A program made the translations under genes and the position numbers. A stretch of DNA of 64,000 bases, from contig NZ_PVNL01000004.1 of the NCBI RefSeq assembly GCF_002994635.1, forward strand, positions 1-64,000, in the 5' to 3' direction. This DNA comes from Enhygromyxa salina. GTDB taxonomy: Bacteria; Myxococcota_A; Polyangia; Nannocystales; Nannocystaceae. Below are positions 8,868-19,243 of the stretch, in pieces; within the stretch, counting starts at the first letter, position 1, and every line of letters begins with the position of its first letter. The notes below the pieces were generated by a model. It did no database searches. It was not told the origin of the DNA and saw nothing but the letters and a program-made list of their open reading frames with translations.

Positions 8868-8889
8868 ACTCTCACGTGAGGGTTAGAGT
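8868..8889. promoter_or_regulatory. Downstream copy of the 22-bp dyad (putative MerR-type operator)
   Basis: ACTCTCAC-GTGAGG-GTTAGAGT: arms match at 7 of 8 positions, and one more base pair extends the dyad on each side. It shares its first 11 bases with the copy at 8728-8749, 140 bases upstream, and lies 76 bases before the chosen merR start codon. Confidence 0.6.
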
Positions 8890-8965
8890 TCGCAACCGGA
8901 TGGGCAACCAGATGGGCAAGTCGACAGGCAAGCCGAGCGCGGTCAAGACAGGGGCGAGGCCCCGC

Positions 8966-9475
8966 ATGAAGATTGGCCAGCTCGCGCGCAAGACCGGCAA
9001 GACGGTGCGCGCGCTGCATCTCTACGAAGAGATGGGCCTGCTCTCGCCCGAGCGCTCGGACGGCGGGTTTCGGCTCTACGGCTCCGACGAGCTCGCGCGG
9101 GTCTACTGGATCAGCAAGCTCCAGGACATGGGCTTCAAGCTCGGCCAGATCCGCGGGTTGCTCGAGGCCGTCGAGTCTTCGGCCTCGGCACCGGGCGCCA
9201 TGCACGGCGTGCGCGAGCTGTTCCAGAGCAAGCTCCGCGACACCCGCGAGCAAATCCAAAAGCTGCTGCAGCTCGAGCGCGACATCGCCGAGAGCCTCAG
9301 CTACCTCGAGGCCTGCCGCAGCTGCGGCGAGCCGTCGACCAAGGCCTGCGTCGAGTGTGGCGATGATCGTCACGGGGGCCTGCCCGAGCCCAAGCTGGTC
9401 TCGGGCATCCACCTCAACCGCGGCAGCGGCGAAGCCAACACCACAAATTCCAACGAAGAGCTGACCACGCCATGA
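8966..9475 (+). CDS. MerR-family regulator with four-cysteine C-terminus, heading the ISC operon
   Basis: Encodes 169 residues from the ATG at 8966; in-frame ATGs at 8900 and 8912 would add a basic extension. Residues 1-70 are a typical MerR winged helix ([22 protein letters not shown], then FRLYGSDEL), followed by a long dimerisation helix (about 80-115). The C-terminus carries C117-x2-C120-x7-C128-x2-C131, at nearly the position where SoxR binds its [2Fe-2S] cluster (C-x2-C-x-C-x5-C). A metal or Fe-S cluster at this site is therefore plausible, though the spacing differs from SoxR and zinc is possible. The gene overlaps iscS by 4 bases (ATGA), so it is translationally coupled to Fe-S assembly. 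The inferred role is an Fe-S-responsive regulator taking the place of IscR. Confidence 0.9.
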   Translation: MKIGQLARKTGKTVRALHLYEEMGLLSPERSDGGFRLYGSDELARVYWISKLQDMGFKLGQIRGLLEAVESSASAPGAMHGVRELFQSKLRDTREQIQKLLQLERDIAESLSYLEACRSCGEPSTKACVECGDDRHGGLPEPKLVSGIHLNRGSGEANTTNSNEELTTP

Positions 9476-10692
9476 GCATCGAGACCCCGATCTATATGGA
9501 CTACGCCGCGACCTGCCCGGTCGACGAGCGCGTCGTCGCGGTGATGTTGCCGTTTTTCACGACCCACTTCGGCAACTCGGCCAGCCGCACCCACCAGTTT
9601 GGCTGGGTCGCGGAAGAGGCGGTCGACAAGGCCCGCTCGCAGGTCGCGTCGCTGATCAACGCGAACGAGAAAGAGATCACCTTCACGAGCGGCGCGACCG
9701 AGGCCAACAACCTCGCGATCAAGGGCGTCGCCGAGTTCCTCGCCAGCAAGGGCAACCACATCATCACGTGCGTGACCGAGCACAAGGCGGTCATCGACAC
9801 CTGCAAGTACCTCGAGCGGCACGGCTGCGAGGTCACCTGGCTCGGCGTCGACGCCAGCGGCCTGATCGACCTCGACGAGCTCGAGCGCGCGTTCCGACCG
9901 GAGACCATCCTGGTCAGCATCATGGCCGCCAACAACGAGACCGGCGTGGTCCAGGAGCTCGAGAAGATCGGCGCGCTCTGCCACGCGCGCAAGGTCTTGT
10001 TCCACACCGACGCGGTCCAGGCCTACGGCAAGATCCCGCTCGACGTCGACGCGATGCACATCGACCTGATGAGCATCTCGGCCCACAAGATCTACGGACC
10101 CAAGGGCGTCGGCGCGCTGTATGTCCGACGTCGGCGTCCGCGCGTGCGCATCGCCCCGCAGATCCACGGCGGCGGGCACGAGCGCGGCAACCGATCAGGC
10201 ACGCTCGCGGTCCCGCTGATCGCCGGGTTTGGCGCCGCCGCGGAGATCGCCGGGCAAGACATGGCCGCCGACACCGAGCGGATCTTGGGCCTGCGCGAGC
10301 ACATGCGCGAGCGGCTGACCGCCGAGATCCCCGAGGCGATCGTCAATGGCACCTTGCAGCATCACCTGCCCGGCACGCTGAACATCTCGTTCGCGTACGT
10401 CGAGGGCGAGTCGCTGCTGATGGGCCTCAAGGGCATCGCGGTGTCCAGCGGCTCGGCCTGCACCTCTGCCAGCCTCGAGCCCAGCTACGTGCTGCGCGCG
10501 ATGGGGCTCAACGACGAGCTCGCGCACTCGAGCCTGCGCATGACAATTGGACGGTACACCACCCGTGAAGAGGTCGACTATGTGGTCGACCGCATTCGTG
10601 AGAACGTCGAGCGCCTCCGGGCCATGTCCCCGCTGTGGGAGATGGTTCAAGAGGGCATCGACCTCGCGTCGATCGAGTGGACCGCGCACTAA
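9472..10692 (+). CDS. iscS: Cysteine desulfurase IscS
   Basis: Encodes 406 residues, the usual IscS length. It is a PLP enzyme that removes sulfur from cysteine to give alanine and passes the persulfide to IscU. The motif [10 protein letters not shown] supplies the PLP-binding Lys206, preceded by HTDAVQA. The flexible loop [10 protein letters not shown] carries the persulfide-forming Cys330. The motif [11 protein letters not shown] near residue 34 is also typical. The start overlaps the MerR regulator by ATGA, and iscU follows after 27 bases with a CCGGAG ribosome-binding site, so it is the first enzyme gene of a complete isc operon. Confidence 0.98.
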   Translation: MSIETPIYMDYAATCPVDERVVAVMLPFFTTHFGNSASRTHQFGWVAEEAVDKARSQVASLINANEKEITFTSGATEANNLAIKGVAEFLASKGNHIITCVTEHKAVIDTCKYLERHGCEVTWLGVDASGLIDLDELERAFRPETILVSIMAANNETGVVQELEKIGALCHARKVLFHTDAVQAYGKIPLDVDAMHIDLMSISAHKIYGPKGVGALYVRRRRPRVRIAPQIHGGGHERGNRSGTLAVPLIAGFGAAAEIAGQDMAADTERILGLREHMRERLTAEIPEAIVNGTLQHHLPGTLNISFAYVEGESLLMGLKGIAVSSGSACTSASLEPSYVLRAMGLNDELAHSSLRMTIGRYTTREEVDYVVDRIRENVERLRAMSPLWEMVQEGIDLASIEWTAH

Positions 10693-10719
10693 TTCCCCCC
10701 AACCACCGGAGTCATCACC

Positions 10720-11127
10720 ATGGCGTACAGCGACAAAGTCATCGACCACTACGAGCACCCCCGCAACGTCGGCTCGCTCGACAAGAACGACGAAGGCGTC
10801 GGCACCGGCATCGTCGGCGCGCCCGCCTGCGGCGACGTCATGAAGCTGCAGATCCGCGTCGAGGGTGACGTGATCACCGACGCCAAGTTCAAGACCTACG
10901 GCTGCGGCAGCGCGATCGCCAGCTCCAGCCTCGTGACCGAGTGGGTCAAGGGCATGAAGGTCAGCGACGCGATGCAGATCAAGAACAGCCAGATCGCCGA
11001 GGAGCTGTCGCTGCCGCCGGTCAAGATCCACTGCTCGGTGCTCGCCGAGGACGCGATCAAGGCTGCGATCGCCGACTATCAAAAGAAGCACGGCACCAGC
11101 GAAGCCACGCCGTCCACGCCCGAGTAA
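10720..11127 (+). CDS. iscU: Fe-S cluster assembly scaffold IscU
   Basis: Encodes 135 residues. It is the scaffold on which iron and IscS-derived sulfur assemble a [2Fe-2S] cluster. The three conserved ligands are visible: Cys37 (GAPACGD), Cys62 (YGCGSA) and Cys105 (KIHCSVLAEDA), as is the essential Asp39. The LPPVK motif (residues 98-102) is the recognition site for the HscA chaperone, whose gene lies downstream. The last 20 residues form a short acidic/Ser-Thr tail. Same strand and close spacing with iscS and iscA. Confidence 0.98.
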   Translation: MAYSDKVIDHYEHPRNVGSLDKNDEGVGTGIVGAPACGDVMKLQIRVEGDVITDAKFKTYGCGSAIASSSLVTEWVKGMKVSDAMQIKNSQIAEELSLPPVKIHCSVLAEDAIKAAIADYQKKHGTSEATPSTPE

Positions 11128-11156
11128 GCGAAGCGAATTCACCGGTGCAAGCTCAG

Positions 11157-11555
11157 ATGACGACGCATTCCAGCGAAGACGCCGCCTCCGCGGTGGCGAC
11201 CACGCACGCGGCTGCCGGCCTGCCGAGGCTCACCGTGACCCCGGCTGCGGCGGAGATCATGCAGGGGCAGCTCGTCAAGCGCGGCACCCCAGACGCGGCG
11301 ATCCGGTTTGGGATCCGCGGCGGCGGCTGCACTGGCTACAGCTACGTGTTCGAGTTCAGCGACAAGCCGCCGCGCAAGAACGACGAGGTGATCACGGCCG
11401 CCAACGGCGTGCGCGTGTACGTCGATCCCAAGAGCATGATCTATCTCGAGGGCACGACCATCCACTTCGAGAAGGGCATTCGCGGGCATGGCTTCCAGTT
11501 CGACAACCCCAACGTCAAGAACGACTGTGGCTGCGGCGAGTCCGTCAACTTCTGA
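11157..11555 (+). CDS. iscA: A-type Fe-S carrier IscA
   Basis: Encodes 132 residues from the ATG at 11157; a GTG at 11145 is also in frame. It is an A-type carrier that accepts clusters from IscU and delivers them to target proteins. The conserved cysteines are Cys58 (GGGCTGYSY) and the C-terminal pair Cys124 and Cys126 (DCGCGESVNF), with the family motif FDNPNVKNDCGCG. A polar, Ala/Ser/Thr-rich N-terminal extension of about 20 residues precedes the domain. It stands between iscU and hscB, the classical isc gene order. Confidence 0.97.
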   Translation: MTTHSSEDAASAVATTHAAAGLPRLTVTPAAAEIMQGQLVKRGTPDAAIRFGIRGGGCTGYSYVFEFSDKPPRKNDEVITAANGVRVYVDPKSMIYLEGTTIHFEKGIRGHGFQFDNPNVKNDCGCGESVNF

Positions 11556-11562
11556 GGCCGGT

Positions 11563-12126
11563 GTGCAGCCGGGGCTCGAGCCGTTCGACCCCGCGCTCGA
11601 TCACTTCGCCCGGCTCGGCCTCGATCGGGCGTGGCGCCTGGATCGAAGCGCGCTCGAGGACGCGTACCTCGCTCGCTCGCGTCGCTATCACCCCGATCGC
11701 CACGCGGTCGCCGACGCGAGCACCCGCCGGGCCGCGCTCGAGCACAGCTCGGCGATCAATGAGGCCTATCAGGTGCTGCGCGACCGGGTCCGCCGGGCCG
11801 AGTACCTGGTCAAGCTCGCGGGCGTGGACCTCGACTCCAGCGATCCCCAGACCGGCGCACCGCACCCCGAGCAGTCGTTCTTGATCGAGATGATCGAGCG
11901 ACGCGAGCGGCTCGAGGCCGTCACCGCTGGCGGCGAAGCGGCGCTCGAGCAGCTGCGGGAAGAGGTCGACGACGAGCTCGAGCAGGTGTTCGACGCGGGC
12001 GTGGCTGCGCTCGAGCGCGGTGACACGGGGGCGGCCGCGGGCGCGTTCGTGCACCGTCGCTACCTGCAGCGCTTCAGCGACGAAGTCGGCGCGCAGCTCG
12101 ACGAGCTCGAGGCCGACTCAGGTTAA
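11563..12126 (+). CDS. hscB: Fe-S co-chaperone HscB
   Basis: Encodes 187 residues if the GTG at 11563, 7 bases after iscA, is the start; upstream codons in this frame lie inside iscA and have no better initiation site. The J-domain carries the HPD motif at residues 43-45 (RYHPDRHA), which stimulates the ATPase of HscA, followed by [20 protein letters not shown], a typical HscB helix III/IV. The C-terminal half is Glu-rich and helical and would bind IscU. hscA follows after 4 bases. The reading frame is clear; only the start is uncertain. Confidence 0.92.
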   Translation: MQPGLEPFDPALDHFARLGLDRAWRLDRSALEDAYLARSRRYHPDRHAVADASTRRAALEHSSAINEAYQVLRDRVRRAEYLVKLAGVDLDSSDPQTGAPHPEQSFLIEMIERRERLEAVTAGGEAALEQLREEVDDELEQVFDAGVAALERGDTGAAAGAFVHRRYLQRFSDEVGAQLDELEADSG

Positions 12127-12130
12127 TTTC

Positions 12131-14161
12131 ATGGCGCAGAGCATCGATATTCAGGGCGGCGGACTGTTTCAGATCGCCGAGCCCGAGGCCCCGAGCAAGC
12201 GCAGGCGCAAGCCTGGCAAGGCGATCGGGATCGACCTCGGCACCACCCACAGCCTGGTTGCGATCGCGCCCAACGGCGCCGAGCCGCGGGTGCTCGCCGA
12301 CGCCGAGGGCGAGGTGCTGCTGCACTCGGTGGTTTCATATGCCGGGAGTGGGGCCGGGAGTGGGGCCGGGAGTGGGGCAACCACCGGGCAGCCGGTCGTC
12401 GGTCGCGCTGCGCGGGCGCTCGCGGTCGAGCACCCCGAGCAGGTGCTGTCCAGCGTCAAGCGCTTCATGGGCCGCGCGCCCAAAGACATCGACTTCTCGC
12501 ACCCGTACCGACTCGCCGACGACGCGCAGGTGGTGCGCCTCGACATCGCCGAGCCGGGCCAGCCGCCGCGCTACGTCAGCCCGGTCGAGGTCTCGGCGCG
12601 GATCCTCGAGGTCCTGCGCGATCGGGCCGAGCACGAGCTCGACGACGACGTCGCGGGCGCCGTGATCACGGTCCCGGCCTACTTCGACGAGGCCCAGCGA
12701 CAGGCGACCAAGGACGCCGGGCGGATCGCGGGGCTCGAGGTGTTTCGTCTGCTCGCCGAGCCAACCGCGGCCGCGCTCGCCTACGGGCTCGATCGCCAGG
12801 GTCGCGGCGAGCACGGCGAGGGTCTGTTCGCGGTCTACGACCTCGGCGGCGGGACCTTCGACATCTCGATCTTGCGGCTGCGCGAGGGCGTGTTTCAGGT
12901 CCTCGCGACCGGCGGCGACTCGGCCCTGGGCGGCGACGACTTCGACCGCGCGCTGGCCGGCCACCTGCTCGGCCTCGCCCAGATCGACGCACCCAGCCCG
13001 GCCCAGCAGCAGGAGCTGATGCAGGCCGCGCGCGCCGCCAAAGAGGCGCTCAGCGAGGCCGAGGTCACCACCGTGACGCTCGAGCGCTGCGGGCTCGGGC
13101 CCACGCAGGTCAGCCGGGCGCAGCTCGACGCGCTGATCCTCCCGCTGGTCAAGCGCACGATCAAAGCCAGCAAGGCCGCGCTCACCGACGCCAGCCTCGC
13201 CAAGACCGAGCTCGACGGCGTGGTTTTGGTCGGCGGCTCCACGCGGGTGCCCCTGGTTCGCGCGCTCGTGCAAAAGGCGTTCGGCCGCGAGCCGCTCGCC
13301 GACATCGACCCCGACAAGGTCGTGGCCTACGGCGCCGCGATCCAGGCCGACATCCTGTCGGGCAGCGAGCGCGAGGGCGTGACCCTGCTCGACGTCGTGC
13401 CGCTGAGCCTCGGGCTCGAGACCATGGGCGGGATCGTGGAGAAGATCATCCCGCGCAACGCGACGATCCCGATCTCGGCCCGCCAGGTGTTCACGAATTA
13501 CTCGGAGAAGCAGACCGGCATGACCGTGCACGTGGTCCAAGGTGAGCGCGAGCTCGCCGACCACTGCCGCAGCCTGGCCCGGTTCGAGCTGCGCGGGATC
13601 CCGCGGCTGCCGCCGTCGATGGCCCGGGTCGAGATCACCTTCGAGCTCGACGCCGACGCGCTGCTGACGGTCACGGCCCGCGAGCTGATGACCGGCGTCA
13701 AGCAGTCGATCGAGGTCAAGCCAACTTATGGGCTGTCGGCCGATGAGGTCGACGAGCTGGTGATGGACAGCCTCGACCACGCCCGCGAGGACTTCGCCGC
13801 CCGCAACCTGGCCGAGGCCCGGGTCGAGATGGGCCGGGTCATGCTCGCGCTGCGCACCGCGATCGACGAGGTCGGCGCGATCGAGGGCATGCTCGATCCG
13901 ACCGAGCGCGAGCAGATTCTAGCGGCGCTGGTCGAGTGCGAGGGCGTGATGCAAGAAGCCGATCACGCCGACCCGATCAACGAGGCCCGCGAGCAGCTCG
14001 AGAAGCGGTCCGAGCCGTTCGCGCGGCGCCGAATGGAGCGCGCGCTGCGGTCCGGGATGGCCGGCAAGAGCCTGGCCGAGATCGAGTCGGCGCTGGCCGA
14101 AGAGGACGCGCTCGACGAGCGTCGTGGCGCACACGCGGCCGAAGTCATCGATCCGCAGTAG
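12131..14161 (+). CDS. hscA: Fe-S assembly chaperone HscA (DnaK family)
   Basis: Encodes 676 residues, slightly longer than E. coli HscA (616). It is an ATP-dependent Hsp70 that binds the LPPVK motif of IscU and aids cluster transfer. The ATPase domain shows [12 protein letters not shown] (residues 33-44), the phosphate-2 motif [12 protein letters not shown], and [12 protein letters not shown]. The substrate-binding domain starts after the [14 protein letters not shown] linker. An N-terminal extension with a basic patch (SKRRRKPGK) precedes the domain. Residues 71-85 are a Gly/Ser-rich insertion (AGSG repeats) in the first lobe, encoded by a 12-bp tandem repeat and absent from the HscA sequences I know. 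It lies between hscB and fdx. Confidence 0.96.
   Translation: MAQSIDIQGGGLFQIAEPEAPSKRRRKPGKAIGIDLGTTHSLVAIAPNGAEPRVLADAEGEVLLHSVVSYAGSGAGSGAGSGATTGQPVVGRAARALAVEHPEQVLSSVKRFMGRAPKDIDFSHPYRLADDAQVVRLDIAEPGQPPRYVSPVEVSARILEVLRDRAEHELDDDVAGAVITVPAYFDEAQRQATKDAGRIAGLEVFRLLAEPTAAALAYGLDRQGRGEHGEGLFAVYDLGGGTFDISILRLREGVFQVLATGGDSALGGDDFDRALAGHLLGLAQIDAPSPAQQQELMQAARAAKEALSEAEVTTVTLERCGLGPTQVSRAQLDALILPLVKRTIKASKAALTDASLAKTELDGVVLVGGSTRVPLVRALVQKAFGREPLADIDPDKVVAYGAAIQADILSGSEREGVTLLDVVPLSLGLETMGGIVEKIIPRNATIPISARQVFTNYSEKQTGMTVHVVQGERELADHCRSLARFELRGIPRLPPSMARVEITFELDADALLTVTARELMTGVKQSIEVKPTYGLSADEVDELVMDSLDHAREDFAARNLAEARVEMGRVMLALRTAIDEVGAIEGMLDPTEREQILAALVECEGVMQEADHADPINEAREQLEKRSEPFARRRMERALRSGMAGKSLAEIESALAEEDALDERRGAHAAEVIDPQ
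12341..12376 (+). repeat. 12-bp tandem repeat inside hscA
   Basis: Three copies of GCCGGGAGTGGG keep the frame and encode (AGSG)3. They are nearly identical at DNA level, which suggests recent slippage. They fall in a loop of the ATPase lobe near the substrate cleft entrance. Confidence 0.85.
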
Positions 14162-14172
14162 GAACAAGCAAG

Positions 14173-14526
14173 ATGCCCAAAGTCACCTATCGAGGCGGCC
14201 CTGATCAAGAGCGAACCATCGAGGCCGAGTCCGGCGTGAGCCTGCTCGAGATCGCCGAGCACAACGACGTCAAGATGGGCTCGGCCTGCGGGGGCGTGTG
14301 CGCCTGCTCGTCGTGCCACTGCTACGTGGTCGAGGGCGAGGACTCGCTCGACGAGGCCAGCGACGCCGAGGAGGACCGACTCGACATGGCGTTCGAGGTC
14401 CGGCCGAACTCGCGGCTGGGCTGCCAGGTCAAGCTCGGCGACGAGGACCTCGTCGTCGAGCTGTCGCAGGAGTCCATCGAGGTGTGGTTCAACGAGCACC
14501 CCGAGCATCGGCCCAAAGCCGGCTGA
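14173..14526 (+). CDS. fdx: ISC [2Fe-2S] ferredoxin
   Basis: Encodes 117 residues. It supplies electrons to the ISC machinery. Cluster ligands are Cys39, Cys45 and Cys48 (C-x5-C-x2-C) and Cys84 (RLGCQV), the adrenodoxin/Isc-Fdx spacing. Extra cysteines, Cys43 and Cys50, are also present. The acidic surface (EGEDSLDEASDAEED) is typical of docking to IscS. It starts 11 bases after hscA with an AAGCAAG leader. It is the last gene of the isc operon; iscX and iscR are absent. Confidence 0.97.
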   Translation: MPKVTYRGGPDQERTIEAESGVSLLEIAEHNDVKMGSACGGVCACSSCHCYVVEGEDSLDEASDAEEDRLDMAFEVRPNSRLGCQVKLGDEDLVVELSQESIEVWFNEHPEHRPKAG

Positions 14527-14533
14527 GTCGCGG

Positions 14534-14653
14534 CTGTTTTCAGCTCGGGTCAGGCTTCTGACTGTTTTCAGCTCGGGTCAGGCTTCTGACCCGCTTGCGG
14601 GCGCCATTCGTGGACTGGTTCAGGCGTGGGCAGCGGGCTGTTTTCAGCTCGGG
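14534..14653. repeat. 28-bp tandem repeat with a third partial copy
   Basis: Two adjacent copies (14534-14561 and 14562-14589) begin CTGTTTTCAGCTCGGG and end TCAGGCTTCTGA. A third copy of the first 16 bases is at 14638-14653. The same 16-bp core occurs as an inverted pair at 32177-32208. A short hairpin CCCGC-TT-GCGGG (14590-14601) sits between copies and could help to end isc transcripts. Confidence 0.75.
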
Positions 14654-14665
14654 GCAGTGACGGGG

Positions 14666-15235
14666 TCAGAACGGCGTGAGGATCTCGAGGAATTTGATGT
14701 CGATCCCGCTGAAGTAGTCGCACATGGCGATGCTGTGGCAGCTCCCCTTGAACCAGACGCCAGAGCAGCTGATGACGTTGGCGGACCCGCAGATGTCCTC
14801 GCAGACCTCGTAGTCGGGGGTGCATGAGGTGCCCCACTGCTGCAGCCGTCCGACCGCCCGGTTGTTGACCTGGGCGATCGACAGCTCGGCCTTCATGTCG
14901 GTCCACGCGCCGCAGGCGTAGGCGTGCGCTTGATTGGTGGTGAGCGCCGAGCACAGATCCCCGTAGGCGTCGCAGTCGAACGGTGTCGACAGCGCGTCGG
15001 CGACGGCGGGCATGTCGGGGTCGAGCGCGTAGTAGTCGACGATGTCCGCGACGTCTGAGGACGTCAGGCCACACAGGCCGGCCGACATCGCCGGGGTCGG
15101 GGCCTGCTCCTGCGCCAGGGGGACGACCGTGCTCGAGGGTTGCTGCGCCGCTGCGGTCCGCTCGACCGGGACGGGTCCGAGCAGGGCGAAGGCGGTGGCA
15201 GCGAGGGCAAGTGAGATGATGATGGTGCGGTTCAT
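14666..15235 (-). CDS. Small secreted Cys-containing protein
   Basis: Encodes 189 residues. A Sec-type signal peptide (MNRTIIISLALAATAFALLG, cleavage probably near AAA-QQ at about residues 29-32) precedes a low-complexity Gln/Pro/Val linker and a compact domain of about 130 residues with 10 cysteines, likely disulfide-bonded in the periplasm. A good ribosome-binding site, AGGAG, lies 6 bases before the start. I do not recognise the fold. It follows the RNA polymerase-like gene after 88 bases on the same strand and could be its downstream partner, but an own promoter is possible. Confidence 0.8.
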   Translation of the reverse strand: MNRTIIISLALAATAFALLGPVPVERTAAAQQPSSTVVPLAQEQAPTPAMSAGLCGLTSSDVADIVDYYALDPDMPAVADALSTPFDCDAYGDLCSALTTNQAHAYACGAWTDMKAELSIAQVNNRAVGRLQQWGTSCTPDYEVCEDICGSANVISCSGVWFKGSCHSIAMCDYFSGIDIKFLEILTPF

Positions 15236-15323
15236 GGTGGCTCCTGCTGTCCCGTTGGCGCCCGCGCGGCCGTGGATGACGCGGCGCCTGGTTTTTTGGG
15301 AAGGAGCGAGACCGCGCGGGAGG

Positions 15324-17849
<2,526 letters not shown>

Positions 17850-17863
17850 GCCGAAGATCTACC

Positions 17864-19210
17864 TCAGGTCGCCGCGACTTGTCGCCGCTCGCCCTTCATC
17901 AACCACCCGATCAGCGGCGTTGCGACGAAGGTGCTGACCAGCGCCATGATCACCAGCATCGTGAACATGTCGCGCGGGACCACGCCCATGTCGTAGCCGA
18001 TGTTGATCACGATCAGCTCCATCAGCGCGCGGGTGTTCATGCACACCCCAATTGTCAGGGCGTCGCGGCTCGACTCGCCGACGGCCCTGGCCGCCAAGAA
18101 CGCGCCGCCAAACTTCGAGCCGAACGCGACGACGATGACGAGGCCGCAGACCGCCAGCCCCCACCAGCCATCGAGCGCGCCGATGTCGGTGCGCAGCCCG
18201 GTGTAGGCGAAGAACACGGGCAGCAGCAGCATCATGACCAGCGGGGAGACCCGCTGGTTCCACAGCGCGACGAACCGGCGATCATCGTGGAGCGCCAGGC
18301 CGATCAAGAAGCCGCCAATGATCGCAAACACGCCGAGGTAGCTGGTCAGCGAGGCCGAGCACAGCAGCACGATCAGCACGACGGCGATCGTCGGCAGCCC
18401 GAGCCCGCCGCGCCTGGCGATGTCCCTGGCCAACCACTGCTTGAGCAGCGGCCGGACCACGAAGAACACCGCGATGACGTAGACGCCGATCAGGCCGATC
18501 CGCTGAGCCGCCCAGACGAAGCTGAATTGCTCGGCGACGATCAGGCTGACCGAGCCGAGCAGCAGCCACCCGACCACGTCGTCGATCGCCGCCGAGCCGA
18601 TCACCAGCGCGGCGGTGCGGGTGTGCGACAGGCCGAGCTCCATGAAGATCCGGCCGAGGATCGGGATCGCGGTGATCGACATCGAGACCGCGAAGAACAG
18701 GCGAAACCCGAGCAGCGGCGGTCGTGGGGCCGCGAGCTGCTCGTGAAACCACGGCGCGGACAGGTAGCCGCACACGAACGGCAAGACCAGGCCGGCGAGG
18801 CTGACGGCCACGACCGAGGCCTTGCGCTGACCAAGCTGCTCGCTGAATTCGAACTCCATGCCGATCTGGAACATCAGCAAGATCAGCCCGATCTGCGCGA
18901 GCCCAACGAAGATCGTCGAGGTCGAGGGGTGAAACAGCTCGGTCGAGATCTCCGGAAACACCAGCCCGAGCGCCGAGGGCCCGAGCAGCAGGCCGGCCAA
19001 GATCTCACCGGAGACGTCGGTCTGGCCGAGCCGTCGGACCACGACCGTGACCACTCGGGTGGCGACCAGGATCACGAGCAGCTGCACGAGCAGGCGCAAG
19101 ACCAGCTCTTCTGTCTCCGATCCGACCGCGGTCGACGCGTTGGCGAGCACCAGCATGGCGGCGGATGCTGGCTGGCGATCCGGCGGCTCGCAAGATCGAG
19201 ATCGAGCCAT
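17864..19210 (-). CDS. CPA2-family cation/proton antiporter
   Basis: Encodes 448 residues; a start at residue 19 (MLVLANAS, 19156) is an alternative. It is an inner-membrane exchanger of the KefB/NapA-like CPA2 family with about 12 predicted hydrophobic helices. Visible family motifs are the GEILAGLLLGPSALG pore helix, FQIGMEFEF, and the ion-binding AAIDDVVGWLLL with the two adjacent Asp typical of electrogenic exchangers. There is no C-terminal TrkA-N (RCK) domain. The gene is followed by the polymerase-like gene after 14 bases, an unusual pairing that may only reflect a shared operon. Confidence 0.93.
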   Translation of the reverse strand: MARSRSCEPPDRQPASAAMLVLANASTAVGSETEELVLRLLVQLLVILVATRVVTVVVRRLGQTDVSGEILAGLLLGPSALGLVFPEISTELFHPSTSTIFVGLAQIGLILLMFQIGMEFEFSEQLGQRKASVVAVSLAGLVLPFVCGYLSAPWFHEQLAAPRPPLLGFRLFFAVSMSITAIPILGRIFMELGLSHTRTAALVIGSAAIDDVVGWLLLGSVSLIVAEQFSFVWAAQRIGLIGVYVIAVFFVVRPLLKQWLARDIARRGGLGLPTIAVVLIVLLCSASLTSYLGVFAIIGGFLIGLALHDDRRFVALWNQRVSPLVMMLLLPVFFAYTGLRTDIGALDGWWGLAVCGLVIVVAFGSKFGGAFLAARAVGESSRDALTIGVCMNTRALMELIVINIGYDMGVVPRDMFTMLVIMALVSTFVATPLIGWLMKGERRQVAAT

Positions 19211-19243
19211 TCGCTCGTTGGGGAGTCCGCGCGAGCGCGGCGA

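Noticed and set aside
8750..8870. GTTCGAGGCCC near 8812 as a possible tRNA T-loop
   Set aside because: No acceptor or anticodon stem can be drawn around it.
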